A stretch of 64,000 bases of DNA from Ghiorsea sp. (GCA_027080505.1 JALWRX010000112.1:1-64000); one strand, 5' to 3'; counted from the stretch's first letter, positions 25,381-35,131 are shown. Made by a program: numbers and translations. The notes: generated by a model from the sequence alone, not told the origin.

Positions 25381-26325
25381 TTAAGTTCGGTGCAATAAAA
25401 GTTTGTGACGGTATTCCTCAGGGTCTTTGGTTTGCGTCATAGCCCCACCCCTTGGGTACAAAGCATCAAACAAACGCGATACCCAAAAGCGCAATGCGCC
25501 CAAACGCAATAAACCATTGAGTGCGTCTTTTTCATCAGCCGTCAACGCACGTTTGGATTCATAACCCTCTAAAAATGAGACCATACGTTGTTTGTCATCA
25601 TCAGCCAATACAATCGCTTGCGCATTGATGGCTATGGCAATATCCATGGCGTAAGCGGCATCATGGGCATAATAAAAATCAATCACACCTGATACTTGGT
25701 TACCCTGAAATAAAATGTTATCTACGAATAAGTCCCCATGAATCACACCACTAGGTAAACCTTCAAACTGCTGTTGCTTTTGGTATGCCAGCTCATCATA
25801 AAGTAAATCTACCGCATCTTGACCATAAGTTTTGGCTACATCCGCTTGCATCTCTGATATAGTATCTTCAAGCCACGAAAAACCCGTTGGGTTATCGCGG
25901 TGTTCAGTAAAATTACTGCCTGCAACATGCAAGGTCGCCAAAGCTTTGCCTGATGACTCAAGCTGGGTTTCATTAAGGAAGTCCAAAGTTTCACCCGATA
26001 AACATGATACAATACAGCCTTGTTTGATGCCATCTTCTGTGTTCAAATCAAAAATAAGCGTTCCATCTTTTCGTACCATCACATCAGGGCTTTGCAAACC
26101 ATGTGTTGCTAAATGTTTCATTAAACGCATGAAATATGGCAACTCTTGGGCATTCAAACGCTCAAAAACAGTCAACACATAACGCTGTCCATCTTGCATA
26201 TCAATAAAGAAGTTACTGTTTTCAATGCCTGCGGCAATGCCTGTATAAGATTGTAACTTGCCTAGACTATAGTTCGCAAGAATGTGCTCAAAATCTTGTG
26301 TTGTAAGCTCTGTATAAACGGACAT
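25381..26325 (-). CDS. thrB: Homoserine kinase, aminoglycoside-phosphotransferase type (ThrB)
   Basis: This enzyme phosphorylates homoserine in threonine synthesis; this fold differs from the GHMP-type ThrB of enterics. The 314-residue product matches the type II family: GIAAGIENSNFFI near the start, a Brenner motif GVIHGDLFVDNILF, the metal-binding GVIDFYYA, and the end LGALRFWVSRLFDALYPR. It is the last of a minus-strand run from ubiG-lptD, with no other threonine gene near. Confidence 0.92.
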   Translation of the reverse strand: MSVYTELTTQDFEHILANYSLGKLQSYTGIAAGIENSNFFIDMQDGQRYVLTVFERLNAQELPYFMRLMKHLATHGLQSPDVMVRKDGTLIFDLNTEDGIKQGCIVSCLSGETLDFLNETQLESSGKALATLHVAGSNFTEHRDNPTGFSWLEDTISEMQADVAKTYGQDAVDLLYDELAYQKQQQFEGLPSGVIHGDLFVDNILFQGNQVSGVIDFYYAHDAAYAMDIAIAINAQAIVLADDDKQRMVSFLEGYESKRALTADEKDALNGLLRLGALRFWVSRLFDALYPRGGAMTQTKDPEEYRHKLLLHRT

Positions 26326-26344
26326 TAAAATTAAACCTTTTTTA

Positions 26345-26896
26345 TTATTTTAAACGAAGGGCAGTTTCCAGCACATGGGCACCATATGCTCGCGCTGCAA
26401 GCAGTGCAGTATCGTCAACACCATCCGGCATACCTTCTTCATTCCCTGTACGCACAGCCAAACCCCAGTGTAACCCTGCATATGCATAACCCGAAAGTGA
26501 GCGTGGGAAACCACATACCAACATGCCATGCTCTAAAAAGTTGGCATGTAGTGCGACCAATGTTTGCTCTACACCACCACCTGCACCGCCATATCCACCA
26601 TACGTTGCAAACACACCACCAACTTTACCTTCAAGTTCACCTGCCATCCAAAGCTTAGAACCCGAATCAATCAACTGTTTCATTTGCCAAGCCATACTTC
26701 CCATATGCACTGGTGAGCCAAAAATAAGCACATCGGCAGAGCGCATATCATCAAGATGAACATCAACAGCTTGCTTTAAAGCAATATCAGCCGCTTCATC
26801 TGCATCCGTAAGGGCTGCTTGAGCACCTGCTGCAATAGCCTCGGCTACAGCTTGCGTATGTGCATAATCCGAATGAAAAACAATCAATACATGCAT
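26345..26896 (-). CDS. Flavodoxin-family protein, WrbA-like
   Basis: The 183-residue product has the flavodoxin FMN phosphate-loop region (VFHSDYAHTQAVAEAIAAG), GSPVHMGSMAWQMKQLID and the flavin-stacking segment ATYGGYGGAGGGVEQTL typical of WrbA-like NAD(P)H:quinone oxidoreductases. It is somewhat shorter than canonical WrbA (about 200). Function as a quinone reductase is likely but not certain; plain flavodoxin-like reductase is the safer name. It lies between algH/yqgE and thrB with short gaps. Confidence 0.8.
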   Translation of the reverse strand: MHVLIVFHSDYAHTQAVAEAIAAGAQAALTDADEAADIALKQAVDVHLDDMRSADVLIFGSPVHMGSMAWQMKQLIDSGSKLWMAGELEGKVGGVFATYGGYGGAGGGVEQTLVALHANFLEHGMLVCGFPRSLSGYAYAGLHWGLAVRTGNEEGMPDGVDDTALLAARAYGAHVLETALRLK

Positions 26897-26910
26897 ACTT
26901 ATCTTACCTT

Positions 26911-27489
26911 TTATGCGTGACCAATTTGTGTACTTAATTGACCGCGCTCAATACCAATACCATGTGCTGCTAATGTCCACTTATCTTCTGCAGGTGTATC
27001 AAAAACCAAAGCAGGTGTGGCATAACCCAAAAGCCAGTCGTTTTCTATCATTTCTTGTTCCAATTGTCCTGCACTCCAACCCGCATAACCTAACAATAAA
27101 AGGAATTTCTCAGGCCCTTTGCCTTGTGCTAATTCCTCCAAAATATCTTTGGATGTTGTTAAGTATAAATCATCGTGAATACGCATTGTAGAATCATAAA
27201 TGGTATGGTCAGCATGCAAAACAAAACCACGGTATGAATCCACAGGTCCTGCTTCACAAACCCACTGCTCGCCAAACTTCATCTGCGCTTGCCCTTTAGC
27301 TAGCGGCGCATCACAAAGCCCCATATCATCCAATACATCAAACACACTAATGCCTTGGGTTTTATTCAATACCAAACCCATAGAACCTTCATCATCATGA
27401 TGACAAAGCAATACCACACTATCTTTAAACATAGGGTCAATCATTGAAGGTGTTGCTAACAAAACTTTCCCAACCATATCTTCAATCAT
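26911..27489 (-). CDS. YqgE/AlgH family protein
   Basis: The 192-residue product belongs to the UPF0301 family: VGKVLLATPSMIDPMFKDSVV at the start, GSMGLVLNKTQGISVFDVL, the middle FGEQWVCEAGPVDSYRGFVLHAD and the late LLLGYAGWSAGQLEQEM. The family is widespread in Proteobacteria; AlgH was linked to alginate expression in Pseudomonas, but the biochemical role is unknown. The start overlaps the pdxA stop by four bases. Confidence 0.92.
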   Translation of the reverse strand: MIEDMVGKVLLATPSMIDPMFKDSVVLLCHHDDEGSMGLVLNKTQGISVFDVLDDMGLCDAPLAKGQAQMKFGEQWVCEAGPVDSYRGFVLHADHTIYDSTMRIHDDLYLTTSKDILEELAQGKGPEKFLLLLGYAGWSAGQLEQEMIENDWLLGYATPALVFDTPAEDKWTLAAHGIGIERGQLSTQIGHA

Positions 27490-28475
27490 GTTATACTCCG
27501 ATATTGGCTTTGTGCCATTTCAATTGCAGCTATTAAACTAGTATAACTGATATTACCTGTTCCTGCACGATTTAGTGCTGTGCCATGGTCAACACTTGTA
27601 CGAATAAAGGGTAGCCCTAATGTAATATTCACTGTGTCACCAAAACTTAATGCTTTAATGGGAATTAAACCTTGATCATGGTAACAACATACAATGGCAT
27701 CATAATGCTGACGCATATCCGCTGAAAAAAGCGTGTCTGCGGGAAGTGGGCCATCAACCTCTATACCCTGCTCAGCTAAAACTTTTAATGCTGGTGCTAA
27801 AATATCAATTTCTTCTCTACCAAAATGACCTTGTTCCCCTGCATGCGGGTTTAAACCACACAATGCCAAGCGTGGGTTTGGTATGCCCATTTGCTGCTGC
27901 ATGGTTTGGTAAGTGATACGAATATTGGTGATGGTATCTGCCTGATTAAGTAAGCTTGGTACATCTTTAATCGCCTCATGCGTAGTCAAAAGTGCAATGC
28001 GTACCATCTGTGAAGCCAACATCATGACCACACGCTCAACGCCTGCAATATCAGCTAGAAACTCCGTATGCCCTGGAAAAGCAAAACCAGCATCTTTTAA
28101 AACCGCTTTTTCAATAGGTGCCGTAATCAAACCCACGGCTTGTTTAGTCATGCACATTTCTGCAGCAATACGAATACATTGTACCACAGATTCAGCTTCT
28201 TCAACTGAAGGTTTACCAGCAATAACAGTACGCATTTCGTCATCTGTAGGGTCATAAACCCAAAGAGCATCTTTCGTCACATCCCTTGCAAATGATGCAT
28301 CACAATCTAAAACAGGTATGGATAAGCCCAATACTTTCGCACGACTTGTAAGCCAACCACGTTTGCCAATCACAACAATATTGTGAAATATCTCAGGCTG
28401 GGCTTGAAATGCCAGCAATACACAATCTGGGCCTATACCTGCAGGTTCACCCAGCGTTAATACAAATGATTTCAT
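27486..28475 (-). CDS. pdxA: 4-hydroxythreonine-4-phosphate dehydrogenase PdxA
   Basis: PdxA oxidises 4-phosphohydroxy-threonine in pyridoxal phosphate synthesis. From ATG 28475 the product is 329 residues, the same as the E. coli enzyme, and starts MKSFVLTLGEPAGIGPD. A GTG seven codons upstream is open but adds an atypical leader. Metal and substrate motifs include GHTEFLAD, GLNPHAGEQGHFGREE, YHDQGLIPIK and the C-terminal TSVDHGTA. Gene order lptD-surA-pdxA is the same as in enterics. Confidence 0.95.
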   Translation of the reverse strand: MKSFVLTLGEPAGIGPDCVLLAFQAQPEIFHNIVVIGKRGWLTSRAKVLGLSIPVLDCDASFARDVTKDALWVYDPTDDEMRTVIAGKPSVEEAESVVQCIRIAAEMCMTKQAVGLITAPIEKAVLKDAGFAFPGHTEFLADIAGVERVVMMLASQMVRIALLTTHEAIKDVPSLLNQADTITNIRITYQTMQQQMGIPNPRLALCGLNPHAGEQGHFGREEIDILAPALKVLAEQGIEVDGPLPADTLFSADMRQHYDAIVCCYHDQGLIPIKALSFGDTVNITLGLPFIRTSVDHGTALNRAGTGNISYTSLIAAIEMAQSQYRSIT

Positions 28476-28504
28476 TATCGTTTCTTCTTCAATCACGTCT
28501 TGGG

Positions 28505-30277
28505 TTAAAGCGTAACTTCTTTAACGATTTTCCAAGCTCCACCTACATTACGCATCACAACCTGTTTACGGTCATGATCTTCTAGCTGATTGGACTTAAA
28601 AGTTTGATTAAAAATAAAGCTCACTTCATCTGCACTAGGCTTTACTTCAACCTCAGCAATTTCAATATCTAAATGAATATTCTGATGTTTGGGTATAACC
28701 CGTTGCTTATATTTTTTCCATTGCGCAAAATTGGCAAACTTTGCATTGGGCGAAACATGCTCATCATAAGCTGAAAAATAAGCAGACATATCCTTATTCT
28801 GCCATGCCGACTTCCAAGCCATTAAGGCATTCTTTGCCTCATCCTGCATTTGTTCTGTTCTTGCAGCTTCTGTTTTTTCAACCAATGCTTGTTGATTTTT
28901 ATCTGTAATATCTGCTGTGGCCTTGTCAGCCTTCGCTTTAGGCAATAAGTCTTTACAACTCACCTCTTGAATTTGTGCTTGTTCTTTTAGGCTATTTAAC
29001 CAACGTGGGACTTGCTGCTGCATTTCAGCAGCAATCAAACGCTGCTTAATTTCAGCTTTGCGTGCTTCAAATGCATTGGGGTTTACTTTTCGTTTTTCCA
29101 CCACGCGAATGATATGCAAACCAAACTGTGTCTCTACCACGCCACTTGTTTCACCAGCCCTCATAGAAAAAACAACCTTATCAAATGCTGGAACCATCTG
29201 TCCTGGTTTAAACCAACCTAAATCACCACCTCGAGAAGCACTTGGTCCTTGCGATAATTCTTTAGCTCGAACAGCGAAAGCTTCATCCGAAACACCCTGC
29301 ATTTCCTCAGCAATTTTCTCAGCACGCCGTCTAATTTTTATTTGTGTATTCATATCAGCACTATCAGGAATCTTAATCAAGATATGTCTTGCATGTACTT
29401 CTTCATAGGCTTCCGTATTTTGCGGTTTACGCATACGTTCATCAGTAACTTTAAGGATATGAAAACCACCCGAGGAACGAATCACATCGGTTATTTCACC
29501 CACTTTAAGCTTAAATACTTGTGCAAAAGCACCTTTAACGGCTCCAGGAGACACCCAACCCATATCACCACCTGAAGTTGAATCAGGCGCATCCGATTCC
29601 AAGGTAACCATACGCGCAAAATCAGCACCTGACTTTAACTGTTGATACAAACTATTTACCCGCTGTCGTGTTGCTTCTACTTCTACTGAGTCTGCTTCAG
29701 CTGGCAGTGCGATAAATAACTGTGCAACACGAACTTCACGTACAGGCTTAGGGTTTTTCAAATGTTTACGGTAATACTCACGCATCGCTTCTTCACTAAT
29801 ACTGATTTTTGAGCGCACAGCAATATTCATAAGCCGTGTACTCAATAACCTATCTTTTAATGTTCTGCGATAGTCATCAACATCAATACCTTGCGCTTTA
29901 AGCACACTTTCCAGTTGCCCAGGCTCAAGTTTATTGCGTTTTTCAACATCTGCCATAGCTGCCGCAACTTCTTCAGCACTAACCTTTATTTCAAGATTTT
30001 GTGCTTCTTGATGTTGCAATACTCGCATCACACGCTCATCTAAACTTCGTTGATAAATCACATCATCACTAGGCAAGGCAATGCCCTGCTGAACCAACTG
30101 GTCTTTTAAAGCTTTTTCAGCTTGCTCAACCTCGTAACAAGTTACGACTTCACCATTTACCACGGCTGCAATCGCATCCAAACGCTCAGCATAAGCTTGT
30201 GCTGAGACAAACATTGCAAACGTAAAAACCAAAATACTTCTCTTACTAATCAAAATAAACCTCACAAAATTATCCAT
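28505..30277 (-). CDS. surA: SurA-like periplasmic chaperone/peptidyl-prolyl isomerase with an extra C-terminal NTF2-like domain
   Basis: SurA carries outer-membrane proteins through the periplasm. The 590-residue product has a signal peptide (to about residue 33, YAERLDAIAAVVNGEVVT), an N-terminal SurA chaperone domain (to about 180) and two parvulin domains (about 185-290, GGDMGWVSPGAV; and 305-405, RGGDLGWFKPGQMV). A Lys/Ala/Glu-rich linker (about 440-475) leads to an additional domain of about 115 residues with ALMAWKSAWQNKDMSAYFS and GGAWKIVKE. That pattern is of the NTF2/SnoaL type seen at the end of Cds6-like and L,D-transpeptidase proteins. E. coli SurA is 428 residues and lacks it. 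ATG 30277 is preferred to TTG 30283. It overlaps lptD by eight bases. Confidence 0.88.
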   Translation of the reverse strand: MDNFVRFILISKRSILVFTFAMFVSAQAYAERLDAIAAVVNGEVVTCYEVEQAEKALKDQLVQQGIALPSDDVIYQRSLDERVMRVLQHQEAQNLEIKVSAEEVAAAMADVEKRNKLEPGQLESVLKAQGIDVDDYRRTLKDRLLSTRLMNIAVRSKISISEEAMREYYRKHLKNPKPVREVRVAQLFIALPAEADSVEVEATRQRVNSLYQQLKSGADFARMVTLESDAPDSTSGGDMGWVSPGAVKGAFAQVFKLKVGEITDVIRSSGGFHILKVTDERMRKPQNTEAYEEVHARHILIKIPDSADMNTQIKIRRRAEKIAEEMQGVSDEAFAVRAKELSQGPSASRGGDLGWFKPGQMVPAFDKVVFSMRAGETSGVVETQFGLHIIRVVEKRKVNPNAFEARKAEIKQRLIAAEMQQQVPRWLNSLKEQAQIQEVSCKDLLPKAKADKATADITDKNQQALVEKTEAARTEQMQDEAKNALMAWKSAWQNKDMSAYFSAYDEHVSPNAKFANFAQWKKYKQRVIPKHQNIHLDIEIAEVEVKPSADEVSFIFNQTFKSNQLEDHDRKQVVMRNVGGAWKIVKEVTL

Positions 30278-32243
30278 CACCAAAGCTACCTAGACCATCA
30301 AATTCGAGCAAGATGCGCGTGCCAATATCATTGGTACCACTGCTGCCAACCAAGTAGTTAGTGTATCTTTCCACACCCAAACGCCAACATGCATGCTCAT
30401 ATTTCAAGCCTGCAATAGCCTGCAGCGTATAGTCTTTTAACAAATCATATTGAACTGAAGCATATGTATGCCAGTGCTGATTTAGCTGTACTTGCCCACT
30501 TGCATTCAATGACTCTAAAGCAGATGAGTGGCTGGCTTTAGTCCGCTGCCATGAGGCAGCCAAATATTGCTGCTGCTCACCAGACCAGCGCAAGCTAGCA
30601 TGAGACTCCACCCAATCATTCAATTTAGGGTCGTGCTGCCCCCCTACCGAAAGCCGTGTTTGCCCGCTAGGCAACCAAGTTATTTCTGCCAACAAATTGG
30701 ACACGCGACTGACTGGTGGTGCATCAACACTCGCATCAACCGATGTTTGCAAGTCATCCCACACCAAACCCAATTGCCCTTCAAGTACCCTACGCACATC
30801 CAGCTGCTCACTCTTGTGTTCCAATGATGACTCCAACAAAAGGCTTAACCGCTGCATATGCTCAAACCTATCCCAACCCGAGTAACGGTTACCTTGCAGA
30901 ATATTGGTAATACTTAAAGGCAACAGAACTGAGTCATATTGAGGTATATCAACTTGATTGGGTGCCGTTGACACATCAATACGCAAAATAGGTTTAATTT
31001 CATGCCGCCATTGTTGTTCTCCAAACACACGCTCAAACGGTGCTTCAAGCTGCAAGCTCGAAGCTAAAGCAGCATAGGACGTGGTTTGTGTTGTAAAGTT
31101 TTGTGTATCGTAACCTACAACTTGCCCTTGAATACCCCAAAAAAGCGATACTGCACCACCTTGCATATACCATGGTATGGTAAGCGATGACTTTAGACCT
31201 GAACGAACACCTGAAAAGCCTAAAACCCTATCAAATTGGGTTGTTTGTTGTTGTATCGATAGTTGTGAGGACAAACCAATATCGACATAATTTTGCGTTT
31301 CAAAACGTGGCAAGACTTGCAATGTACCATCATTACTTAGCCCCCCCAAACGTTGTTGATACCTAGTGCTTAGCGTTGCACTATCTCGTCCTTCTTTCCA
31401 ACTTAAAGCAGCACTACTGGTTAAGTATGCTTTGGATACATTTTCCCCCAACAAAGGAAAGTCTGCAACATATAAGCCATCATCCTTCATAATTGCATCA
31501 ATATTAATATTAGCCTGAACCGCAGGGCTAAACTTCCAAATGGTATCACTCAGCAATCGCCCCCGTTGTGTTTGTGTTTGTTCATCATAAATACTTTGCA
31601 CTTGTACCGAAGCTCGATATTGATTGGACATATATCGCCACTCAACATCTGACATCATCCCCCGTTTCGACATCCAGTGAGGCTTAAACAGAACATCCCA
31701 ATTGGGTGCCGCTGCCCAATAAAAAGGTAAGATCAATTCAGACCCCCTACGACTACTATTGGCAACCTTAGGCATCAAAAAACCCGAACGACGACTTAAG
31801 GCTTGCCGCCAAATAGGTGCATACAATACAGGAACACCACCCCATTCAAACCAAGCACCTTTTGCTGTAAATAAACCTTCTTCTTTATCTAAACTTGCTT
31901 CATCAGCAACAATTGACCATGCCCATTCATCTTCTGGACAAGTACTAAACTCAACATTTTCACCTTTGAATTTTTCAAGGTCAATCCGCTGCAAACGTTC
32001 GCCTTTGAGCGTGTAACCATCAAAGTACACTGTAGCTTGTTGTAAAACACCAGCTTGAGAATCTGCATCAACTTGTAAATAATCAGCTTTAATCCGAACA
32101 TCTTTACCTTCAACTTGAACTTGCCCTGAAGCTGAAATTTGCCCGTAGCTGTCTTGCTGTATTTTATCAGCAACCATGGTTGCTGCACTTGCATACATAG
32201 GCAGCAAACAAAAGAAAACAACAATAAGCCTAGGCACAACCAC
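30270..32243 (-). CDS. lptD: LPS-assembly outer-membrane protein LptD
   Basis: LptD, with LptE, inserts lipopolysaccharide into the outer leaflet. The 657-residue product has a signal peptide (to about 20, YASA), an OstA/jellyroll domain (about 22-140) with ISASGQVQVEGKDVRIKADY, and a C-terminal beta-barrel. It is shorter than the E. coli protein (784). Mature cysteines are C102 (FSTCPEDEW) and C619 (EHACWRLG), equivalent to the one non-consecutive disulfide needed for function; the usual CC pair near the end is reduced to a single Cys. The start is GTG at 32243, or GTG two codons later. It lies just behind ubiG and overlaps surA. Confidence 0.9.
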   Translation of the reverse strand: MVVPRLIVVFFCLLPMYASAATMVADKIQQDSYGQISASGQVQVEGKDVRIKADYLQVDADSQAGVLQQATVYFDGYTLKGERLQRIDLEKFKGENVEFSTCPEDEWAWSIVADEASLDKEEGLFTAKGAWFEWGGVPVLYAPIWRQALSRRSGFLMPKVANSSRRGSELILPFYWAAAPNWDVLFKPHWMSKRGMMSDVEWRYMSNQYRASVQVQSIYDEQTQTQRGRLLSDTIWKFSPAVQANINIDAIMKDDGLYVADFPLLGENVSKAYLTSSAALSWKEGRDSATLSTRYQQRLGGLSNDGTLQVLPRFETQNYVDIGLSSQLSIQQQTTQFDRVLGFSGVRSGLKSSLTIPWYMQGGAVSLFWGIQGQVVGYDTQNFTTQTTSYAALASSLQLEAPFERVFGEQQWRHEIKPILRIDVSTAPNQVDIPQYDSVLLPLSITNILQGNRYSGWDRFEHMQRLSLLLESSLEHKSEQLDVRRVLEGQLGLVWDDLQTSVDASVDAPPVSRVSNLLAEITWLPSGQTRLSVGGQHDPKLNDWVESHASLRWSGEQQQYLAASWQRTKASHSSALESLNASGQVQLNQHWHTYASVQYDLLKDYTLQAIAGLKYEHACWRLGVERYTNYLVGSSGTNDIGTRILLEFDGLGSFGDG

Positions 32244-32247
32244 CTAC

Positions 32248-32952
32248 TTAGGCGGGTTTCCGCGCAAAACCTAAATAGTTCACATTCAAGTTATGCGACA
32301 AATGAAACTGCCCCAATAACATTCGATAACTCATTCCCTGCATATCCTGCTCTTCTAAACCAGCATGACGAACCGCCTGAACCATCTCTGATGGGCGAAT
32401 AAATTTATTGTATTGGTGTGTGCCCTTAGGCAGCCAACCCATCACATATTCAGCACCAATAATAGCTTTAAGATAACACTCTGGTGTACGGTTTAATGTG
32501 GCAAAGAAAAACAAACCACCAGGCTTAAGCATATCAGCACAAGCTTGAACCGCCCGTTCCACATCAGGAACATGCTCCAACACCTCTAAACAAGTCACCA
32601 CATCATATGTGTCCTGATGTGTTTCTGCCCATGTTTCCGCATCGTTTTCTTGATAGTCCACTTGCGCACCTGACTGCTCTGCATGAACAGCAGCAACACT
32701 TAATGCCTTGGGTGAGCGGTCAATACCTGTCACCTCAGCACCACGCTTTGCCATGCCTTCAGCAAGCAGACCACCACCACAGCCAACATCTAAAACTTTA
32801 GCGGCACTTAAATCTACGCGCTGTGCAATATAATCCAAACGTAAAGGGTTAATTTGATGCAATGGTTTAAACCGACCATCAGGATCCCACCATTCTGCAG
32901 CAATGGCTTCAAAGCGTTTAATTTCTTCAGCATCTACATATATTGAACTCAT
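32248..32952 (-). CDS. ubiG: Ubiquinone biosynthesis O-methyltransferase UbiG
   Basis: UbiG performs both O-methylations of the ubiquinone ring. From ATG 32952 the 234-residue product reads MSSIYVDAEEIKRFEAIAAEWWDPDG, the family start. It then has SAM motif I VLDVGCGGGLLAEGMAKRG, VTCLEVLEHVPD and FFATLNRT, and the late YNKFIRPSE. The frame is open 22 codons upstream, but that stretch is not UbiG-like. Presence of UbiG implies a ubiquinone-based respiratory chain. It ends four bases before the lptD start. Confidence 0.94.
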   Translation of the reverse strand: MSSIYVDAEEIKRFEAIAAEWWDPDGRFKPLHQINPLRLDYIAQRVDLSAAKVLDVGCGGGLLAEGMAKRGAEVTGIDRSPKALSVAAVHAEQSGAQVDYQENDAETWAETHQDTYDVVTCLEVLEHVPDVERAVQACADMLKPGGLFFFATLNRTPECYLKAIIGAEYVMGWLPKGTHQYNKFIRPSEMVQAVRHAGLEEQDMQGMSYRMLLGQFHLSHNLNVNYLGFARKPA

Positions 32953-33058
32953 GCACAAATGATGATATAAAATACCATAAACACAATATTTATCATTTTT
33001 CCTTTCATGAAAGTACACATAAACTTACCACCATTGTTTCTCATGGTTAATATGAATG

Positions 33059-34234
33059 CTAAAGCTCATGTTGTTCCATCCATTGCTGAACTGAACCTAA
33101 GGTTACAAAAGAGCCTAAAACAAGAAATCGCCCTGAAGTCACAGTTTTTGTTTCCGCTTCAAGTGCTTGCTCTACTGAAGCATAAGCATGTTTGCCATGC
33201 CCTGTCATCACCACCATTTTATGCGTAAATGGCTTCAGTTTCGACACACAGTCACTCAAATCCCTATCTTGCCTTGTGCATAAAATAATCGCATCAAACA
33301 TATAACCTAATGAAGCTAGTGTTGGCAGCAAAGCATCGATTGCATGGCTATTATGTGCCGCATCTAACCAGAAAGTGTGCTGTAGGTAGTTACGCACCTG
33401 CAAACGACCAGCAATATTTGTTTGTTTCAACACCTGCAAACAACAGTTCAAGTCTAAGGGTGCAAATGCCTGATAATGCTTCTGAAGCTGCTGCAATACT
33501 TGCCAAGCCACACCTGCATTTTCTTGTTGATGAACACCCAACATCGCCAATGGCTCAAGCAAAGGTTTAGCCTCAACAACATTGTCATTGAGCTGCGATA
33601 AGACCTGCTTCACTTCTGATGTCTGAGGTGCACTCACCTTAATGTCACAACCTTGAAAAACATATGCCTTATCTTGGGCAATGGATGCCAAATCATCACC
33701 CAGCCAATCTTGATGATCCAAAGCAATAGGTGTCAATACACCTACATCTGCAGGCACTGCCGTAGTTGCATCTAGCTTTGCTCCCACGCCTGCTTCTAAA
33801 ATTTCTACATCCACCTGATGCATACTAAAGTGGCTCAACGCCAGCACTGTCGCTGTTTCAAAATAAGAAGATCCTACATCCAATGCCAATGGCATAATCT
33901 TTTCCATAAGATGTATGAGTTGCGTGTTAGCAATAGGGACACCTTGAATACGCATACGCTCATGAAATTGCATAATATGCGGTGAAGTATAAAGACCAAC
34001 TTTATATCCACAGTGTTGTAAGGCTTGTGCTAAGAAATTTGCCGTTGAACCCTTACCATTGGTGCCAGCCACACGAATACGCAGCAGTGGACGCTGAAAA
34101 AGGAAACCTTCCTTCTCCGCTGCATCAAGCAACATTTGAACACGTTCATGTCCTGGCAAATAATTTCGATCAGCACTGGGCATTCCCAATGCTTCTAACC
34201 AAGCCTCAACAGAATGAGGCTTATCTTGTTTCAT
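33059..34234 (-). CDS. folC: Bifunctional folylpolyglutamate/dihydrofolate synthase FolC
   Basis: FolC adds glutamate to dihydropteroate and to folates. The 391-residue product has the P-loop RVAGTNGKGSTANFLAQAL, the start region SVEAWLEALG, YTSPHIMQFHERMRIQG, EAGVGAKLDATTAV and the late FWLDAAHNSHAI. It follows accD by three bases in the trpFBA-accD-folC cluster common in beta- and gammaproteobacteria. Confidence 0.93.
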   Translation of the reverse strand: MKQDKPHSVEAWLEALGMPSADRNYLPGHERVQMLLDAAEKEGFLFQRPLLRIRVAGTNGKGSTANFLAQALQHCGYKVGLYTSPHIMQFHERMRIQGVPIANTQLIHLMEKIMPLALDVGSSYFETATVLALSHFSMHQVDVEILEAGVGAKLDATTAVPADVGVLTPIALDHQDWLGDDLASIAQDKAYVFQGCDIKVSAPQTSEVKQVLSQLNDNVVEAKPLLEPLAMLGVHQQENAGVAWQVLQQLQKHYQAFAPLDLNCCLQVLKQTNIAGRLQVRNYLQHTFWLDAAHNSHAIDALLPTLASLGYMFDAIILCTRQDRDLSDCVSKLKPFTHKMVVMTGHGKHAYASVEQALEAETKTVTSGRFLVLGSFVTLGSVQQWMEQHEL

Positions 34235-34237
34235 AAT

Positions 34238-35110
34238 TTAGTGGGTTTGCCGATAAGTTCTTGCCATTAGGTGGTCAAACAGTGTTTTGAGGTAAGTACG
34301 CTGTTTACGACGGTCAACCACATCATCAATCAACCCGTGCTCAAGCAAAAATTCCGCACGCTGAAAACCTTCAGGCAAATCTTCTGCAACAGTTTCTTGA
34401 ATCACTCGTGGCCCTGCAAAACCAATCAAAGCACCTGGCTCTGCAATAATCACATCACCAAGCCATGCAACGGATGCCGAAACACCACCCATGGTAGGGT
34501 CTGTCAGCAAACAAACAAATGGAAGTTTAGCTTCATTTAACTTGTTCACCATAGAAGACGTCTTCGCCATTTGCATCAATGACAAAATACCTTCCTGCAT
34601 ACGCGCACCACCTGATGCAGTAACCAATAGATATGGGCAACCACGTTCAAGTGCGCGTTCCATACCCAAAACTATTTTTTCGCCGACTACAGAGCCCATA
34701 CTTCCGCCCATATAGGCAAACTCAAACATGGTCACTGAAGCTGTTACACCTTCAATATCACCTAAATAATTACGTGCTGCATCATTTTTCCCTGCCTTTT
34801 TATTGGCAGCCTTGATACGTTCACTGTAACGCTTTTGGTCTTTAAATTGCAAAACATCTTTAGAAAACAAATGGGTGTCACATTCATCATAGCTATCCGC
34901 ATCAAACAAAAAAGATGCACGATCCGCCGTAGGTAGGCGTAAATGTTGATTGCAACGAGGGCATACCATGTCTGAGCGCATGAGTTCTTTATTATACAAA
35001 GTATCTGCACAGCCTGGACACTTAATCCATAAGCCATCAGGAGTATCACTATCCTTACTTGAACCTAAAATGCTTTTAGGTCGTTCAATTAAACGGGTTA
35101 ACCAACTCAT
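34238..35110 (-). CDS. accD: Acetyl-CoA carboxylase carboxyltransferase subunit beta AccD
   Basis: AccD forms, with AccA, the carboxyltransferase that makes malonyl-CoA. The 290-residue product from ATG 35110 (behind AAAGGAAG) starts MSWLTRLIERPK. It has the four-cysteine zinc ribbon (CPGC and CPRC, about residues 29-51), ASGGARMQEGILSLMQMAK, DPTMGGVSASVA and IGFAGPRVIQET. It is linked to folC downstream; a metallo-hydrolase gene separates it from trpA. Confidence 0.96.
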   Translation of the reverse strand: MSWLTRLIERPKSILGSSKDSDTPDGLWIKCPGCADTLYNKELMRSDMVCPRCNQHLRLPTADRASFLFDADSYDECDTHLFSKDVLQFKDQKRYSERIKAANKKAGKNDAARNYLGDIEGVTASVTMFEFAYMGGSMGSVVGEKIVLGMERALERGCPYLLVTASGGARMQEGILSLMQMAKTSSMVNKLNEAKLPFVCLLTDPTMGGVSASVAWLGDVIIAEPGALIGFAGPRVIQETVAEDLPEGFQRAEFLLEHGLIDDVVDRRKQRTYLKTLFDHLMARTYRQTH

Positions 35111-35131
35111 ATAACTTCCTTTAAAAACCAA

